Below, one piece after another: positions 7,694-16,249 of a DNA stretch of 64,000 nucleotides. How positions within the stretch are numbered: the first letter of the stretch is position 1; every line of letters starts with the position of its first letter. A program made the position numbers and the translations under genes. Under the pieces are notes generated by a model. That model did not search any database. It was not told where the DNA came from and saw nothing but the letters and a program-made list of their open reading frames with translations. The stretch is from Sulfuritalea sp. GTDB lineage: Bacteria > Pseudomonadota > Gammaproteobacteria > Burkholderiales > Rhodocyclaceae. The stretch is from positions 124,001 to 188,000 of the forward strand of contig JALNYT010000006.1 in assembly GCA_023229685.1 (NCBI GenBank), written 5' to 3'.

Positions 7694-10600
7694 GTGCCCT
7701 TCATTCCTATTGACCGTCGTCCCTCTGGCTTCCCGCATGTCAGCGAGTTCGATCAGGTCATGCCGGACGAAAACCGCGCGGCGCTTGAGTCCGAGTATCG
7801 GCAGCGATTCGGCAAGGAACCGCCAGCCGCGCAGCGTGGTTTCATTCCGTTGGCGAATGCCGAAGGCGACAAGGCGCAGAGCGGGTTCGTGCCTCTCGAA
7901 TCTGCCGACGCGGAAGGCCCCTCAACCATGCAACGCGCCGCGATGGCCGCTGAGCCCTACGTCACGCCGGCACTCAAGACGGTGCAGGCAGTGGCAACTG
8001 GCTACCCGGTTGCCGAGACGGCGGCGAACTTGGCCACCATGGGCGTGTCGCTTCCAGTTGCCGGCATTGCAGGCATGGGCGCGGCAGCGAGTCGGGCGCT
8101 GGGCCTGACCGATGCGGATCCCGCAGACGTGGTTCATGAAGTCGGCAACGCACTGACCTATCAACCCAAGACCGAGCTTGGCCAGCACCTGACAAGATCG
8201 GCGACCTACCCGTTTGAACTGCTGGCGAAGGGTGGAGCAGCGGCCGGCGACAAGGTACTCGACGTCACCGGCAGCCCGGTAGCGGCAACCGCAATCGATA
8301 CCGCGATCAACGCCCTACCGATGGCCATAGCGCCCGCCTGGAAGGCCGGCAAGACGACCGCCGCGCACGGCCTCCTCAATCACCATCCGCGGCCCTCGCC
8401 GGAAATTTTGCAAAAGCTGTTGCGGATTTCTCCGGATGAGGCGAGCGCTTATTTCGAGACATGGCAAGCCGCCAGGGCCGCCAAGACTGGAGGACAGAAT
8501 GCAGCCTCTGTATCGCCGGTTCCGGGCGGAATACAACATTTGGACGCTCCTGCGGCAGCGCTGCACGAACCCGTCCAACCAAGACTGGAAGCACTACGGC
8601 GGGAGGGGGATCAAGGTCTGCCCGCGTTGGATGGAGAGCTTCAGCAACTTCCTGATGGACGTTGGGTTGAGGCCGCACCCGAGGCTTTGGCTGGCGCGGC
8701 AGGACGTGAATGGGGACTACGAGCCGACGAACTGCCAGTGGCAGGAACCGAAGTACCCGGTCGGCAATCGGCGCTTTTGCCACAAGGAGATTTGGCGCGG
8801 GGAGAGTTTGAACATCGTGGAAATCGCGCGCCGGGAAGCGATCTACCCGAACACGTTCCGGCATCGCCTGCTGAAACAGGGAATGGACGCGGATTCAGCG
8901 CTGTCATGCCCGATGACGCGCCGCGGCGGACCGACGCTATTGACCTTCAAAGGACAGACGCAGAGCCTGGCGGCATGGGCTCGGGCGGTTGGGATCAATC
9001 CGGTAACCCTGCAGGCGCGCCTGTTCCGCTACGGGATCGAACCCGAGCGAGCCCTGACCAAGGCGGATCTGCGAACGAATCCCTGACCCGTGCCGAGCGC
9101 ATCCTGAACGAGCACGGCAGCATCGCCGGCTGGGTGGACTATTACAACAAGCACGTCCGCGACGGCTACATGATCGAGAGCTTCAGTCGCAACCAGGACG
9201 GATCCCATTCTCTCCGCGTGAGCAACGGCAGGGAAGCGCGCACGGTGACGATACCGGCCGACAGGTTGCGCGAGCACCTGAATGTCCTTCGTGATCCGGC
9301 AAGGGTTGCGGAACTCGAAGCGCGGAATCAGGGGGATGTCGTTCTCGGGCGCAATGTGAGGGAATTGGATGATTCGACGTTGGCCCGGTGGCGCGACATG
9401 GTCTCGCTGTCGGATCCGGCACGCTTGAAGCTTGAGCGCGAGGCTGCACGTCGCCAAGGCCAAGCAACGCAGGCGACAGCAGCATCGCTGGTCGAAAAAC
9501 AGGAAGCGCAGCCGCTGTCCATGCAGATTGACCAGGCGGCGCACGAGGCAGCGACATCGCCGCTCAACGACAAGCCGCAGCCAACGCCGGCGCAGATCGA
9601 CGCCGGGACGTATGCCAAGGGACATCTTGACCTGCACGGGCTCAAGATCAGCATCGAGAACCCGAAGGGCTCTACACGCCGCGGTACCGACGCCAGCGGG
9701 CGCCCGTGGGAAACCGAGATGAAGAGCCATTACGGCTACATCAAGCGGACGCTCGCCAAGGACGGTGACCATGTCGACGTCTTCATCGGAGGCCGTCCGG
9801 AATCGACACGTGCTTTCGTGATTGATCAGATCGACCCGAAGACCGGTAAGTACGACGAGCCCAAGGTCATCTTGGGCGCACTCGATGAAACGGAAGCCCG
9901 CGCGATCTACCAAGCCAACTATGAACCCGGCTGGAAGGGGCTGGGCGCAATCACTCCGATGGAGATGGACGCGTTCAAGGGCTGGGTGAATTCGGAGGCA
10001 TCGAAGAAGCCTGTCGGGCTGCCAAGGATTGTTGGCAAGGCAGTGACCGAGTTCGACGATGCTGCGCTCGCGCGGATCGCGGAGAGCCGATCCTACTCGG
10101 ATGTTGCGAGGACGAAGGCCCAAACCGAGCTCGAGCGCCGTACTGCCAGCGCCGACTCTACGGATGAAGCGGTTCGAGCCCGAGTCGGGGAGACGAGTTC
10201 GCCGCAAGACATGGCAGCCGGCGTGCAGAATGGAACATGGAACCCCGGAGCAAACTACGCACCATTCGCCGATCAGATGCGCGCCCCGGAAGCCAAGGCC
10301 AAGACCGTTGCCGACTTGCCGGATCCGCTCCGGCGCGAGCAGATCGTCGGCGACCTGGCGAAGGCGCTCGATACCACGATTTATGAGGGCCGCGTCAAGG
10401 GCAAGCGGCGCCTTGGTTTCTTTCGGCCAGGCGTCAATGAGGTCCGCATCAAGAACGCCGCTGACATCGAAGTGGCCGCCCATGAAGTTGCGCACCTGAT
10501 CGATCATCGCGTGCCAGAAATATCCAGCGCCTGGCGCAGCGACAAAGCCCTGCGCGAAGAATTGAAGTCGGTCAGCTACGACCAGAAAAGCGTCAAGGAG

Positions 10601-13288
10601 GGATTCGCCGAGGGCGTGCGCCTATTCCTGACTCAGCCTGACGTACTCGAGGCCCGGGCACCGAAGGTCCACGCCTGGCTCGAATCCTTCACGCAGGATC
10701 ACAAGTACGGTCCGGCGCTGCGCAAAGCGCAGGATCAGATGACGTCATGGTTCGGTCAGGACGCGCTCAACCGGGCGCGCAGCAAGATCGGCAGCGACAA
10801 GCCCCTGGCTGAATATTTCGACGGCTTCTGGGACAAGTTCCGGCAATCCACGGTCGACGACCTTCACGGCATCTACCGCATGGAGCGCGACCAGACCGGC
10901 AAGATCAACCCGAACGGCCCATATGAATCAGCGCGACTGTCGCGGGCCTCGGCCTCGATCGCCGACGGCGCGATACGTTTCGGCTACCCCGTGAAGAACC
11001 GCGACGGCTCCTTTTCATGGAAGGGCCGGGGCCTTGAAGACATCCTCAAGCCTGTTGCCGAGAGCATGGACGACGCCCTGCTCTACTTCGTCGGCCGTAG
11101 TTCCGCTGAGCTGATGGCACAGAAGCGCGAGCATCTTTTCACCAGGGGCGAGATTGACGGCATGCTGAACCTGCGCACCCCCGAGCGTGAGAAGGCATTC
11201 CAGGACTACCAGGAGTGGAACCGCGGGATCCTCGATTTCGCAGAGGCGCAGGGCATCATCAACCCCGAATCGCGCCGGCTGTGGCAGCGCACGCAATACC
11301 TGCCCTTCCATCGCGTAGAGCAACCAGGAGGCATCAAGGGCAAGCCCGGCGAATGGTCCGGCATTCAGGCGCTGACCGGGGGAACCACGAACATCAAGGA
11401 CGTGCTGGGCAACATGGTGGGCAATGCCGCGATGCTGCTGGACAAGGCCGTGAAGAACGAAGCGCGCCTCAAGGTGGCCCGACTGTCGCAGATGGAAGGC
11501 GGCGGCAAGTTCATGGTCAAGATCGATACCGAGTCGCGGCCGGTGAAGATCAGCGGTGACCAGGTGCTGGAAGCCATGCTCAAGAAATACGGCATTGCGA
11601 TCGATGGCGACGCGCCGGCCTTCTTCGAGTTTCTTATGAAGGGCCAGCCGCCTGCCGGCAAGAACGTGGTGGCGGTGCTGCAAAAGGGCAAGCCGGTCTG
11701 GTTCGAGGTTGGAGATCCACTCCTATACCGCGCGCTCTCGGCCATTGACCGGCCCGTTCAGTCGGAAGTCGTGCGCTGGCTGGGTCTGCCGAAGCGGATC
11801 GGCCAGGCATCGATTACCGCCGTCCCTGATTTCTGGCTTGCGAATATCGCCCGCGACACCATCATGGGTAGCGTGATGTCTCGCTCCGGCTTCCGGCCGA
11901 TCCTCGACAGTCTTGACGGCATGCGGATGCGGATGACCCAAGACCCGATCTACAAGGAATGGGTAGCCAACGGCGGCGGGCTCAGTTCGATCTATCTGGA
12001 CGAGGGCCACTTCCGCGCCAAGTTGGAAAAGTTCTATGGCCGGCAGGGCATCGATTACCGCACCGTCCTGGACAGCCCAAGCAAGCTCTTGAACATGATC
12101 GAGACCCTGGGTGATGCCTTCGAGTCGAGTACGCGCCTGGGTGAGTACAAGCGCTCTGTGGCGCGCGGCGACAATCCACGGCATGCGGCCTACCTGGCGC
12201 GCGATGTCTCAACCGATTTCGCCATGAAGGGCGACAGCAAGGCCCTGGGCTTCATGTACGACACCGTGATGTTCCTGCGCCCCGCCTTGGTTTCATGGGA
12301 CCGGCTATACCGCGGGCTCGCTCACGATCCGAACAAGGGCGCGATCGCGGCCAAGGCCGGGACCATCGCCCTGATGAGCGCCGGGCTCTACCTGCTCAAC
12401 CGGGACGATCCGCGCTATGCGGACCTGGCGGATTGGGACCGCGACAGCAATTGGCATTTCTTCGTCGGCGACCAGCATTTCCGCTACCCGAAGATATGGG
12501 AGATCGGCGCCATGGCATCGGGAGCGGAGCGCTCTGTAGAGAAGATCATGGCCGGCGATCCGATGGGCTTGGGCAAGGACTTCGCGCGCATCATTGCCAA
12601 CACGTTCAGCCTCAACCTTGTGCCGCAGATCATCGCGCCCCTGGCTGAGCAGGCGACAAACCGCAACGCCTTCACCAAGGCGCCAATCGAGACGCCGGGC
12701 ATGGAGAACGTGCAGCCCTTCCTTAGATCGAAGCCGAGCACCAGCGAGACCATGAAGGCGGCCGGCATGGCGACCCGCAATCTGCCCGAAGCCCTTCAGG
12801 TCAATCCTGCCCGGGCCGAGGCGCTACTGCGCGGGTATTTCAACACCTGGGCGCTGTATGGCTTGATGCTCTCCGATCAGGCCCTCTTTGGCGACAAGCT
12901 GCCCGAGCGACGCGCCGACCAGATGCCGGTCATTCGCAGGTTCTACACCAACGATCCGGCACAGCACACCAAGTACGAGACGGCCTTCTACGATCTGCTG
13001 CAGGAGTCCAAGCGGCTGCGCGGGACCATGAAGGAACTTGACGACATGGGCCTGCGCACCTTCGCCGATGACAAGGAGACATCGCCCCTGGCCGGTGAAG
13101 CCAAGCCGATGGAGCGCGCGGCAAAGAATCTCGGGATCATCAACAAGGACGCAGAGCAGGTACGCCGCAGCGATGCCAACCCAGCCGAGAAGCGAAAGAA
13201 GCTGGACACGCTGACGGTCGAACGCAATGCCCTGCTCAAGGCTGCAGTGACCGAATCGAAGGCGGCGCAGAAGGAGCGCGAGAAGTGA
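7694..13288 (+). CDS. Giant phage polyvalent protein with pyrophosphatase-like and zincin domains, carrying a nested endonuclease gene
   Basis: A 1864-residue frame from GTG 7694 (GGAGG six bases upstream). About residues 635-775 hold a segment (HLDLHGLKISIENPKGS ... HYGYIKRTLAKDGDHVDVFIG) typical of the inorganic-pyrophosphatase-like domain of phage polyvalent proteins. His930-Glu931-x-x-His934 (HEVAHLIDH), followed by an acidic helix, forms a zincin metallopeptidase motif. The C-terminal 900 residues are large helical regions as in large-polyvalent-protein-associated domains. Such proteins are thought to be ejected with phage DNA. Residues about 269-464 look like out-of-frame translation of the embedded HNH gene (8499-9086): low complexity and rich in Gly, Pro, Ala and Glu. 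The true ancestral protein was probably about 200 residues shorter. Confidence 0.8.
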   Translation: MPFIPIDRRPSGFPHVSEFDQVMPDENRAALESEYRQRFGKEPPAAQRGFIPLANAEGDKAQSGFVPLESADAEGPSTMQRAAMAAEPYVTPALKTVQAVATGYPVAETAANLATMGVSLPVAGIAGMGAAASRALGLTDADPADVVHEVGNALTYQPKTELGQHLTRSATYPFELLAKGGAAAGDKVLDVTGSPVAATAIDTAINALPMAIAPAWKAGKTTAAHGLLNHHPRPSPEILQKLLRISPDEASAYFETWQAARAAKTGGQNAASVSPVPGGIQHLDAPAAALHEPVQPRLEALRREGDQGLPALDGELQQLPDGRWVEAAPEALAGAAGREWGLRADELPVAGTEVPGRQSALLPQGDLARGEFEHRGNRAPGSDLPEHVPASPAETGNGRGFSAVMPDDAPRRTDAIDLQRTDAEPGGMGSGGWDQSGNPAGAPVPLRDRTRASPDQGGSANESLTRAERILNEHGSIAGWVDYYNKHVRDGYMIESFSRNQDGSHSLRVSNGREARTVTIPADRLREHLNVLRDPARVAELEARNQGDVVLGRNVRELDDSTLARWRDMVSLSDPARLKLEREAARRQGQATQATAASLVEKQEAQPLSMQIDQAAHEAATSPLNDKPQPTPAQIDAGTYAKGHLDLHGLKISIENPKGSTRRGTDASGRPWETEMKSHYGYIKRTLAKDGDHVDVFIGGRPESTRAFVIDQIDPKTGKYDEPKVILGALDETEARAIYQANYEPGWKGLGAITPMEMDAFKGWVNSEASKKPVGLPRIVGKAVTEFDDAALARIAESRSYSDVARTKAQTELERRTASADSTDEAVRARVGETSSPQDMAAGVQNGTWNPGANYAPFADQMRAPEAKAKTVADLPDPLRREQIVGDLAKALDTTIYEGRVKGKRRLGFFRPGVNEVRIKNAADIEVAAHEVAHLIDHRVPEISSAWRSDKALREELKSVSYDQKSVKEGFAEGVRLFLTQPDVLEARAPKVHAWLESFTQDHKYGPALRKAQDQMTSWFGQDALNRARSKIGSDKPLAEYFDGFWDKFRQSTVDDLHGIYRMERDQTGKINPNGPYESARLSRASASIADGAIRFGYPVKNRDGSFSWKGRGLEDILKPVAESMDDALLYFVGRSSAELMAQKREHLFTRGEIDGMLNLRTPEREKAFQDYQEWNRGILDFAEAQGIINPESRRLWQRTQYLPFHRVEQPGGIKGKPGEWSGIQALTGGTTNIKDVLGNMVGNAAMLLDKAVKNEARLKVARLSQMEGGGKFMVKIDTESRPVKISGDQVLEAMLKKYGIAIDGDAPAFFEFLMKGQPPAGKNVVAVLQKGKPVWFEVGDPLLYRALSAIDRPVQSEVVRWLGLPKRIGQASITAVPDFWLANIARDTIMGSVMSRSGFRPILDSLDGMRMRMTQDPIYKEWVANGGGLSSIYLDEGHFRAKLEKFYGRQGIDYRTVLDSPSKLLNMIETLGDAFESSTRLGEYKRSVARGDNPRHAAYLARDVSTDFAMKGDSKALGFMYDTVMFLRPALVSWDRLYRGLAHDPNKGAIAAKAGTIALMSAGLYLLNRDDPRYADLADWDRDSNWHFFVGDQHFRYPKIWEIGAMASGAERSVEKIMAGDPMGLGKDFARIIANTFSLNLVPQIIAPLAEQATNRNAFTKAPIETPGMENVQPFLRSKPSTSETMKAAGMATRNLPEALQVNPARAEALLRGYFNTWALYGLMLSDQALFGDKLPERRADQMPVIRRFYTNDPAQHTKYETAFYDLLQESKRLRGTMKELDDMGLRTFADDKETSPLAGEAKPMERAAKNLGIINKDAEQVRRSDANPAEKRKKLDTLTVERNALLKAAVTESKAAQKEREK
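8499..9086 (+). CDS. HNH/AP2-type homing endonuclease nested in another frame of the polyvalent gene
   Basis: A 195-residue protein read in a different frame (+1 or +2) from the 7694-13288 gene that encloses it. Its signature LLRQRCTNPSNQDWKHYGGR, then GIKVCPRW, then ARQDVNGDYEPTNCQW is that of the small homing-type HNH/AP2 nucleases of phages (R-C-x-N-P ... Y-G-G-R-G-I ... R-x-D-x-x-G-x-Y-x-x-x-N-C). Two copies of a DNA-binding module follow, of the form SLxxxARxxxIxPxTxxxRLxxxGxxxxxAL. An internal GGAGG (8489-8493) lies five bases before its ATG. Codon third positions in this frame are predominantly G or C, as expected for real coding here. It presumably inserted into the host gene; whether an intron is also present cannot be told. 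Confidence 0.85.
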   Translation: MQPLYRRFRAEYNIWTLLRQRCTNPSNQDWKHYGGRGIKVCPRWMESFSNFLMDVGLRPHPRLWLARQDVNGDYEPTNCQWQEPKYPVGNRRFCHKEIWRGESLNIVEIARREAIYPNTFRHRLLKQGMDADSALSCPMTRRGGPTLLTFKGQTQSLAAWARAVGINPVTLQARLFRYGIEPERALTKADLRTNP

Positions 13289-13331
13289 CGGTTACCGGCT
13301 CACCTCGCACCCGCCCGCCCATTGCCCCCTG

Positions 13332-14168
13332 ATGTCCTTCCTGCCGATGCTCCGTCTTCTGGCTACATTCACGACCCTGACCGCTGTAGCGATGTCGGCT
13401 GCAGCGGCTTGGGATCGAGGTGGAACCGTACTCGACAGGGCGCTGCTGGTGGCGATGGCCGTCACGATCTGCGCCGCAGCTCATCTCTTACCGGCGCTAT
13501 CCCGGCGCGGTGTCACCTGGCTACTTTGGATCGCCTGCTTGTTGGCAACGGTCTATGGCCACCTGACCTTCTTCACCCATGCCGGACTGAGAGCCGGGGA
13601 AACCAGGGCGCAGCAGTCGGTAGAGGTCGCCGACGTAAGCCGGCAGATCGAGACGATGCGTGAGGCGCTGGCCGGCATCAATGCCCGCCCGGTGGCTACC
13701 GTAGCAGTAGACCTCAGCCGGGCAAGGACGGAGCGGCGCATCGAAGCGTTGCATGAGGAACTAACCGAGGCCAAGCGAGCGGCCCGGCTACGGGATGAAC
13801 TGGTCGGCGCGACTGCCTCTGTCACCACGGGCAGAGCGGCAGGGCTTGCCGATCCAGTCATGGCGCGACTGGCGGTAGTCACGGGGAGTAACGAGGCCAG
13901 TATCGCCCTTGCGGTAGGTATCGGCTTCGCCATCCTCATTGAACTGACTGGCGCGTTTCTCTGGTGCGAAGCGCTCAAGACAGCGAACTCGCCGGTACAG
14001 GGGGTAGCCGAACCAGCTACGCCGGCAACAGTCGATCCGTTGGATTCGTTGAAGGATGCAGTAGAGGCGGGACTGTGCAAACCCACGGTAGCCAGTATCC
14101 GCGTCTTCCTCGGGTGCGGCCAGGGTCGGGCTATCGAGATGAGACGCGCGCTGAAAGGCTCGATATGA
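13332..14168 (+). CDS. Membrane protein with coiled coil and C-terminal helix-turn-helix-like tail
   Basis: A 278-residue protein. Three or four hydrophobic helices occupy about residues 5-85, a charged heptad-like coiled coil 95-160, another membrane helix about 190-212, and a soluble tail 215-278. The tail (DAVEAGLCKPTVASIRVFLG then CGQGRAIEMRRAL) resembles a helix-turn-helix in which Gly-Cys-Gly-Gln starts the recognition helix. Its place between the virion-like genes and the terminase could suggest a lysis or membrane role, but the DNA-binding-like tail argues against a simple holin. Its stop overlaps the terminase start (ATGA). Confidence 0.65.
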   Translation: MSFLPMLRLLATFTTLTAVAMSAAAAWDRGGTVLDRALLVAMAVTICAAAHLLPALSRRGVTWLLWIACLLATVYGHLTFFTHAGLRAGETRAQQSVEVADVSRQIETMREALAGINARPVATVAVDLSRARTERRIEALHEELTEAKRAARLRDELVGATASVTTGRAAGLADPVMARLAVVTGSNEASIALAVGIGFAILIELTGAFLWCEALKTANSPVQGVAEPATPATVDPLDSLKDAVEAGLCKPTVASIRVFLGCGQGRAIEMRRALKGSI

Positions 14169-14740
14169 AGAAAGGAACCGCCATGGCGCGTCAGGCGCTG
14201 ACCCAGAAGCAGGAGCTTTTCTGCCTCGCCTATATCGAGACCGGCAACGCCTCGGAAGCCTACAGAAAGGCCTACAACGCCGGCAGAATGAAGACCGAAA
14301 CCATCCATGCGCGAGCGTCGGAGTTGATGGCGGACGGTTTGGTTACGGTGAGGATCGGCGAATTGCGCCAGGCCGTCGCCGCCAAGGTCGTTGCCACCGA
14401 GGCGCGTGTGATCGAGGAACTGGCGCGGATCGGTCTATTCGATCCCGGGCAGCTGTTTGCCGAAGATGGATCCTTGCTCCCGATTCGAATGATGCCAGCA
14501 GAGGTCAGGGCGGCGATCGCGTCCATCGAGGTAGAGGAAATCGACGCCGGTGGCAAGGTGATTGGGCGCGTGAAGAAGATCAAGCTCTGGGACAAGAACA
14601 GCGCGGCCGACAAGCTGTTGAGGCATCTTGGCGCCTACGAGAAGGACAACCGGCAGCGCAAGGGTGTGCTGGCGGATCTGCCGCGCGAGGTATTGCGGGC
14701 GATCATTGATCGGCTTCGAGTCCTAAACGGGGAGCGATGA
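14165..14740 (+). CDS. terS: Phage terminase small subunit (Terminase_2 family)
   Basis: A 191-residue DNA-packaging terminase small subunit, which recognises the packaging site and recruits the large ATPase/nuclease subunit. The N-terminus ALTQKQELFCLAYIETGNAS, then EAYRKAYN, is the hallmark of Terminase_2 helix-turn-helix proteins; the rest (RVIEELARIGLFDP, WDKNSAADKLLRHLGAYEKD) also fits the family. ATG 14165 overlaps the preceding stop; an alternative ATG at 14183 has AAGGA six bases upstream and would give 185 residues. Normally terL follows at once. Here an ATG overlaps the terS stop (14737), but no terminase ATPase sequence follows. Confidence 0.9.
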   Translation: MKKGTAMARQALTQKQELFCLAYIETGNASEAYRKAYNAGRMKTETIHARASELMADGLVTVRIGELRQAVAAKVVATEARVIEELARIGLFDPGQLFAEDGSLLPIRMMPAEVRAAIASIEVEEIDAGGKVIGRVKKIKLWDKNSAADKLLRHLGAYEKDNRQRKGVLADLPREVLRAIIDRLRVLNGER

Positions 14741-14774
14741 CGAATGCTCGAGGTGGAGGCCTGAGGCGTTCTAC

Positions 14775-15038
14775 CTATGAAGGGCTCATGTCATCGCCGT
14801 CAAAGTGGGGCCGTATCGAATCGATGGTGTCGCGATACGCCTCAATTGTCAGGTCTGGAAAGCCGTCCGCCAGCAGCTTTGCAATCGTTTCCTCCCGCTC
14901 CTTGTACATTGCTCGCGCAAGGATGTCAGGCTCCGGGTGCATCATCACTAGCGCCCGAATGGCATCTCTGAATGCCGTAGTCATGCCGAAAATTGAAGCC
15001 TGTAGATCCTTTGGATCCATCTCGCCTGCTTTAATCAT
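14775..15038 (-). CDS. Hypothetical phage protein
   Basis: An 87-residue acidic helical protein, last gene of the leftward block. GGAG lies shortly before its ATG, which sits within the last codons of the truncated excisionase-like ORF upstream. It ends only about 35 bases from the terminase small-subunit stop on the other strand, marking the module junction. No motif recognised. Confidence 0.6.
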   Translation of the reverse strand: MIKAGEMDPKDLQASIFGMTTAFRDAIRALVMMHPEPDILARAMYKEREETIAKLLADGFPDLTIEAYRDTIDSIRPHFDGDDMSPS

Positions 15039-15147
15039 GATTCCTCTCCTTTGTCCTGTTAGTGATATTCCTGCGCACCCTCGCTTCCAGCGTGTGCTGG
15101 TGCAGGCGCAGGAAGGCGGCGGCTTCGTTCAGGTCGAGCGTGCGCAT
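15031..15147 (-). pseudogene. Truncated excisionase/AlpA-like HTH peptide (38 codons)
   Basis: A short ORF starting one base after the DUF4224 gene. It begins MRTLDLNEAAAFLRLHQHTL, the opening of the small phage helix-turn-helix proteins (MRTLDLxEAAxFLxxHxxTL then a wing) found beside integrases and acting as excisionase-type regulators. The family's wing segment (about 20-30 residues with a Trp/Val/Phe strand) is missing: translation stops after a run of Asn, Thr, Arg and Lys residues. Either this is a decayed xis or a minimal peptide. Confidence 0.55.
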
Positions 15148-15148
15148 G

Positions 15149-15424
15149 TCACTTCCCCTTCTTCGCGTGTAGCGCCATTAGTGCCCCTCGGTTCGGCCCC
15201 GGCTTGCCCTCCGGCTTCTGCTTTCCGGCCGGGTTCATGACCTGTTCGAAATGGGATCGGATCACCAGGGGCGCGCCGTTGGGCTTGGTTCTGACGGTGA
15301 GCCCCAGGCTCTGAAGGAAACGGATCTGTGCAGCCGCCTGAGTCAGCGGCTTGCACACGTCAGCTATCTCATCCTCCGTGAGCCATGGGGGCGCGTGATG
15401 AGGGATAGTCTTGTCGGACTCCAT
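15149..15424 (-). CDS. DUF4224 domain protein
   Basis: A 91-residue protein with the DUF4224 pattern: PPWLTEDEIADVCKPLTQAA, AAQIRFLQSLGLTVRTKPNG, then APLVIRSHFEQVM. These small proteins usually lie immediately next to a phage tyrosine integrase and probably help recombination or its control. Here the expected integrase neighbour is absent: the truncated xis-like ORF and one unknown gene follow, then the strand switch at 14775. Confidence 0.85.
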   Translation of the reverse strand: MESDKTIPHHAPPWLTEDEIADVCKPLTQAAAQIRFLQSLGLTVRTKPNGAPLVIRSHFEQVMNPAGKQKPEGKPGPNRGALMALHAKKGK

Positions 15425-15493
15425 CGCGCCCAGTCTATCGGCTACTGCCGCCTCCGTAGGTCAGAGCAGCGTCGACCAGCTGGGCGATGGCGG

Positions 15494-16249
15494 TCATGAT
15501 TCGGATCTCGGCAGGAGGTAGAGCACGTTACCTTCCGCGCGGTGGCGCGGTGCCCGCCGTGCACTCGGTGTCAAGCGTTCACCATCGAACAGCGAGATCA
15601 AAGGGGCTGGACGAGACATCGCCCGCATCCGATCTTCCCATTCACTATCCTTACGCTGGCGCTCGCAATCTCGTCTTTGATGTTCGTCGTCCGAGACAAA
15701 GGCACTGACCATGTAGGTATTCTTTGATGCCCGCTTGATGCTCTTGGCTCCCGGTTGCTTCGCCTCCGAGAAACTTGCTGACGCGCCCGTGGGTATCGTG
15801 CCATCGGGAAAGATCGTGACGTTGGTTTTTCGCATACCTGGCTGCCCGGGCAGTTGCTCGAGACGCACGAGGCCGGCATTGTTCAGCGCAACTGCCGTTC
15901 CCACGTATTCATCACACCAATAGCCGATGTTCTTTCTCACGCCAGGTGCGTAATCGATCCAGCGCTCCGTAGAAGGGTAATTCCGACCGGGGAATGAAAC
16001 CGAGGCGGAGTAGATGCCCTCACCGTAGTAGCTGCCTTTCTCGATCCGGACGGCTAAGCCCCGCTGGTCGGTCGTCTTGAGCGTCTTCTTCGGGCCATCT
16101 GGATCACCTGGAAATGCCATGCCGACGGCGAGACCGATGCGTTGCAGTTGCTCCTTGGTGCCGTGAATGAGGTCGCCCCAGAGTTTCTGCTCATACCTGA
16201 ACCCGGCTTCTCCGAGCGGGCTCGCTGCAGTGCTGCGATTGAGTTTCAT
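15494..16249 (-). CDS. Hypothetical phage protein
   Basis: A 251-residue soluble protein, ATG overlapping the stop of the gene before it (ATGA, 16246-16249). The middle part has several aromatic beta-strand-like stretches (GSYYGEGIYSASVSFPGRNY, then ERWIDYAPG); the C-terminal 70 residues are arginine-rich and charged. No recognised domain, signal peptide or membrane segment. It belongs to the leftward operon controlled from about 17.1 kb. Confidence 0.65.
   Translation of the reverse strand: MKLNRSTAASPLGEAGFRYEQKLWGDLIHGTKEQLQRIGLAVGMAFPGDPDGPKKTLKTTDQRGLAVRIEKGSYYGEGIYSASVSFPGRNYPSTERWIDYAPGVRKNIGYWCDEYVGTAVALNNAGLVRLEQLPGQPGMRKTNVTIFPDGTIPTGASASFSEAKQPGAKSIKRASKNTYMVSAFVSDDEHQRRDCERQRKDSEWEDRMRAMSRPAPLISLFDGERLTPSARRAPRHRAEGNVLYLLPRSES

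Noticed and set aside
9029..10507. 492-codon minus-strand frame opposite the polyvalent-protein gene
   Set aside because: Shadow frame typical of GC-rich DNA; the plus strand carries conserved domains (pyrophosphatase-like, zincin) over the same stretch.
14737..15240. Open frame starting at the terS stop, a possible terL
   Set aside because: After about a dozen codons it becomes antisense to two leftward genes and has no Walker or nuclease motif of a terminase large subunit.
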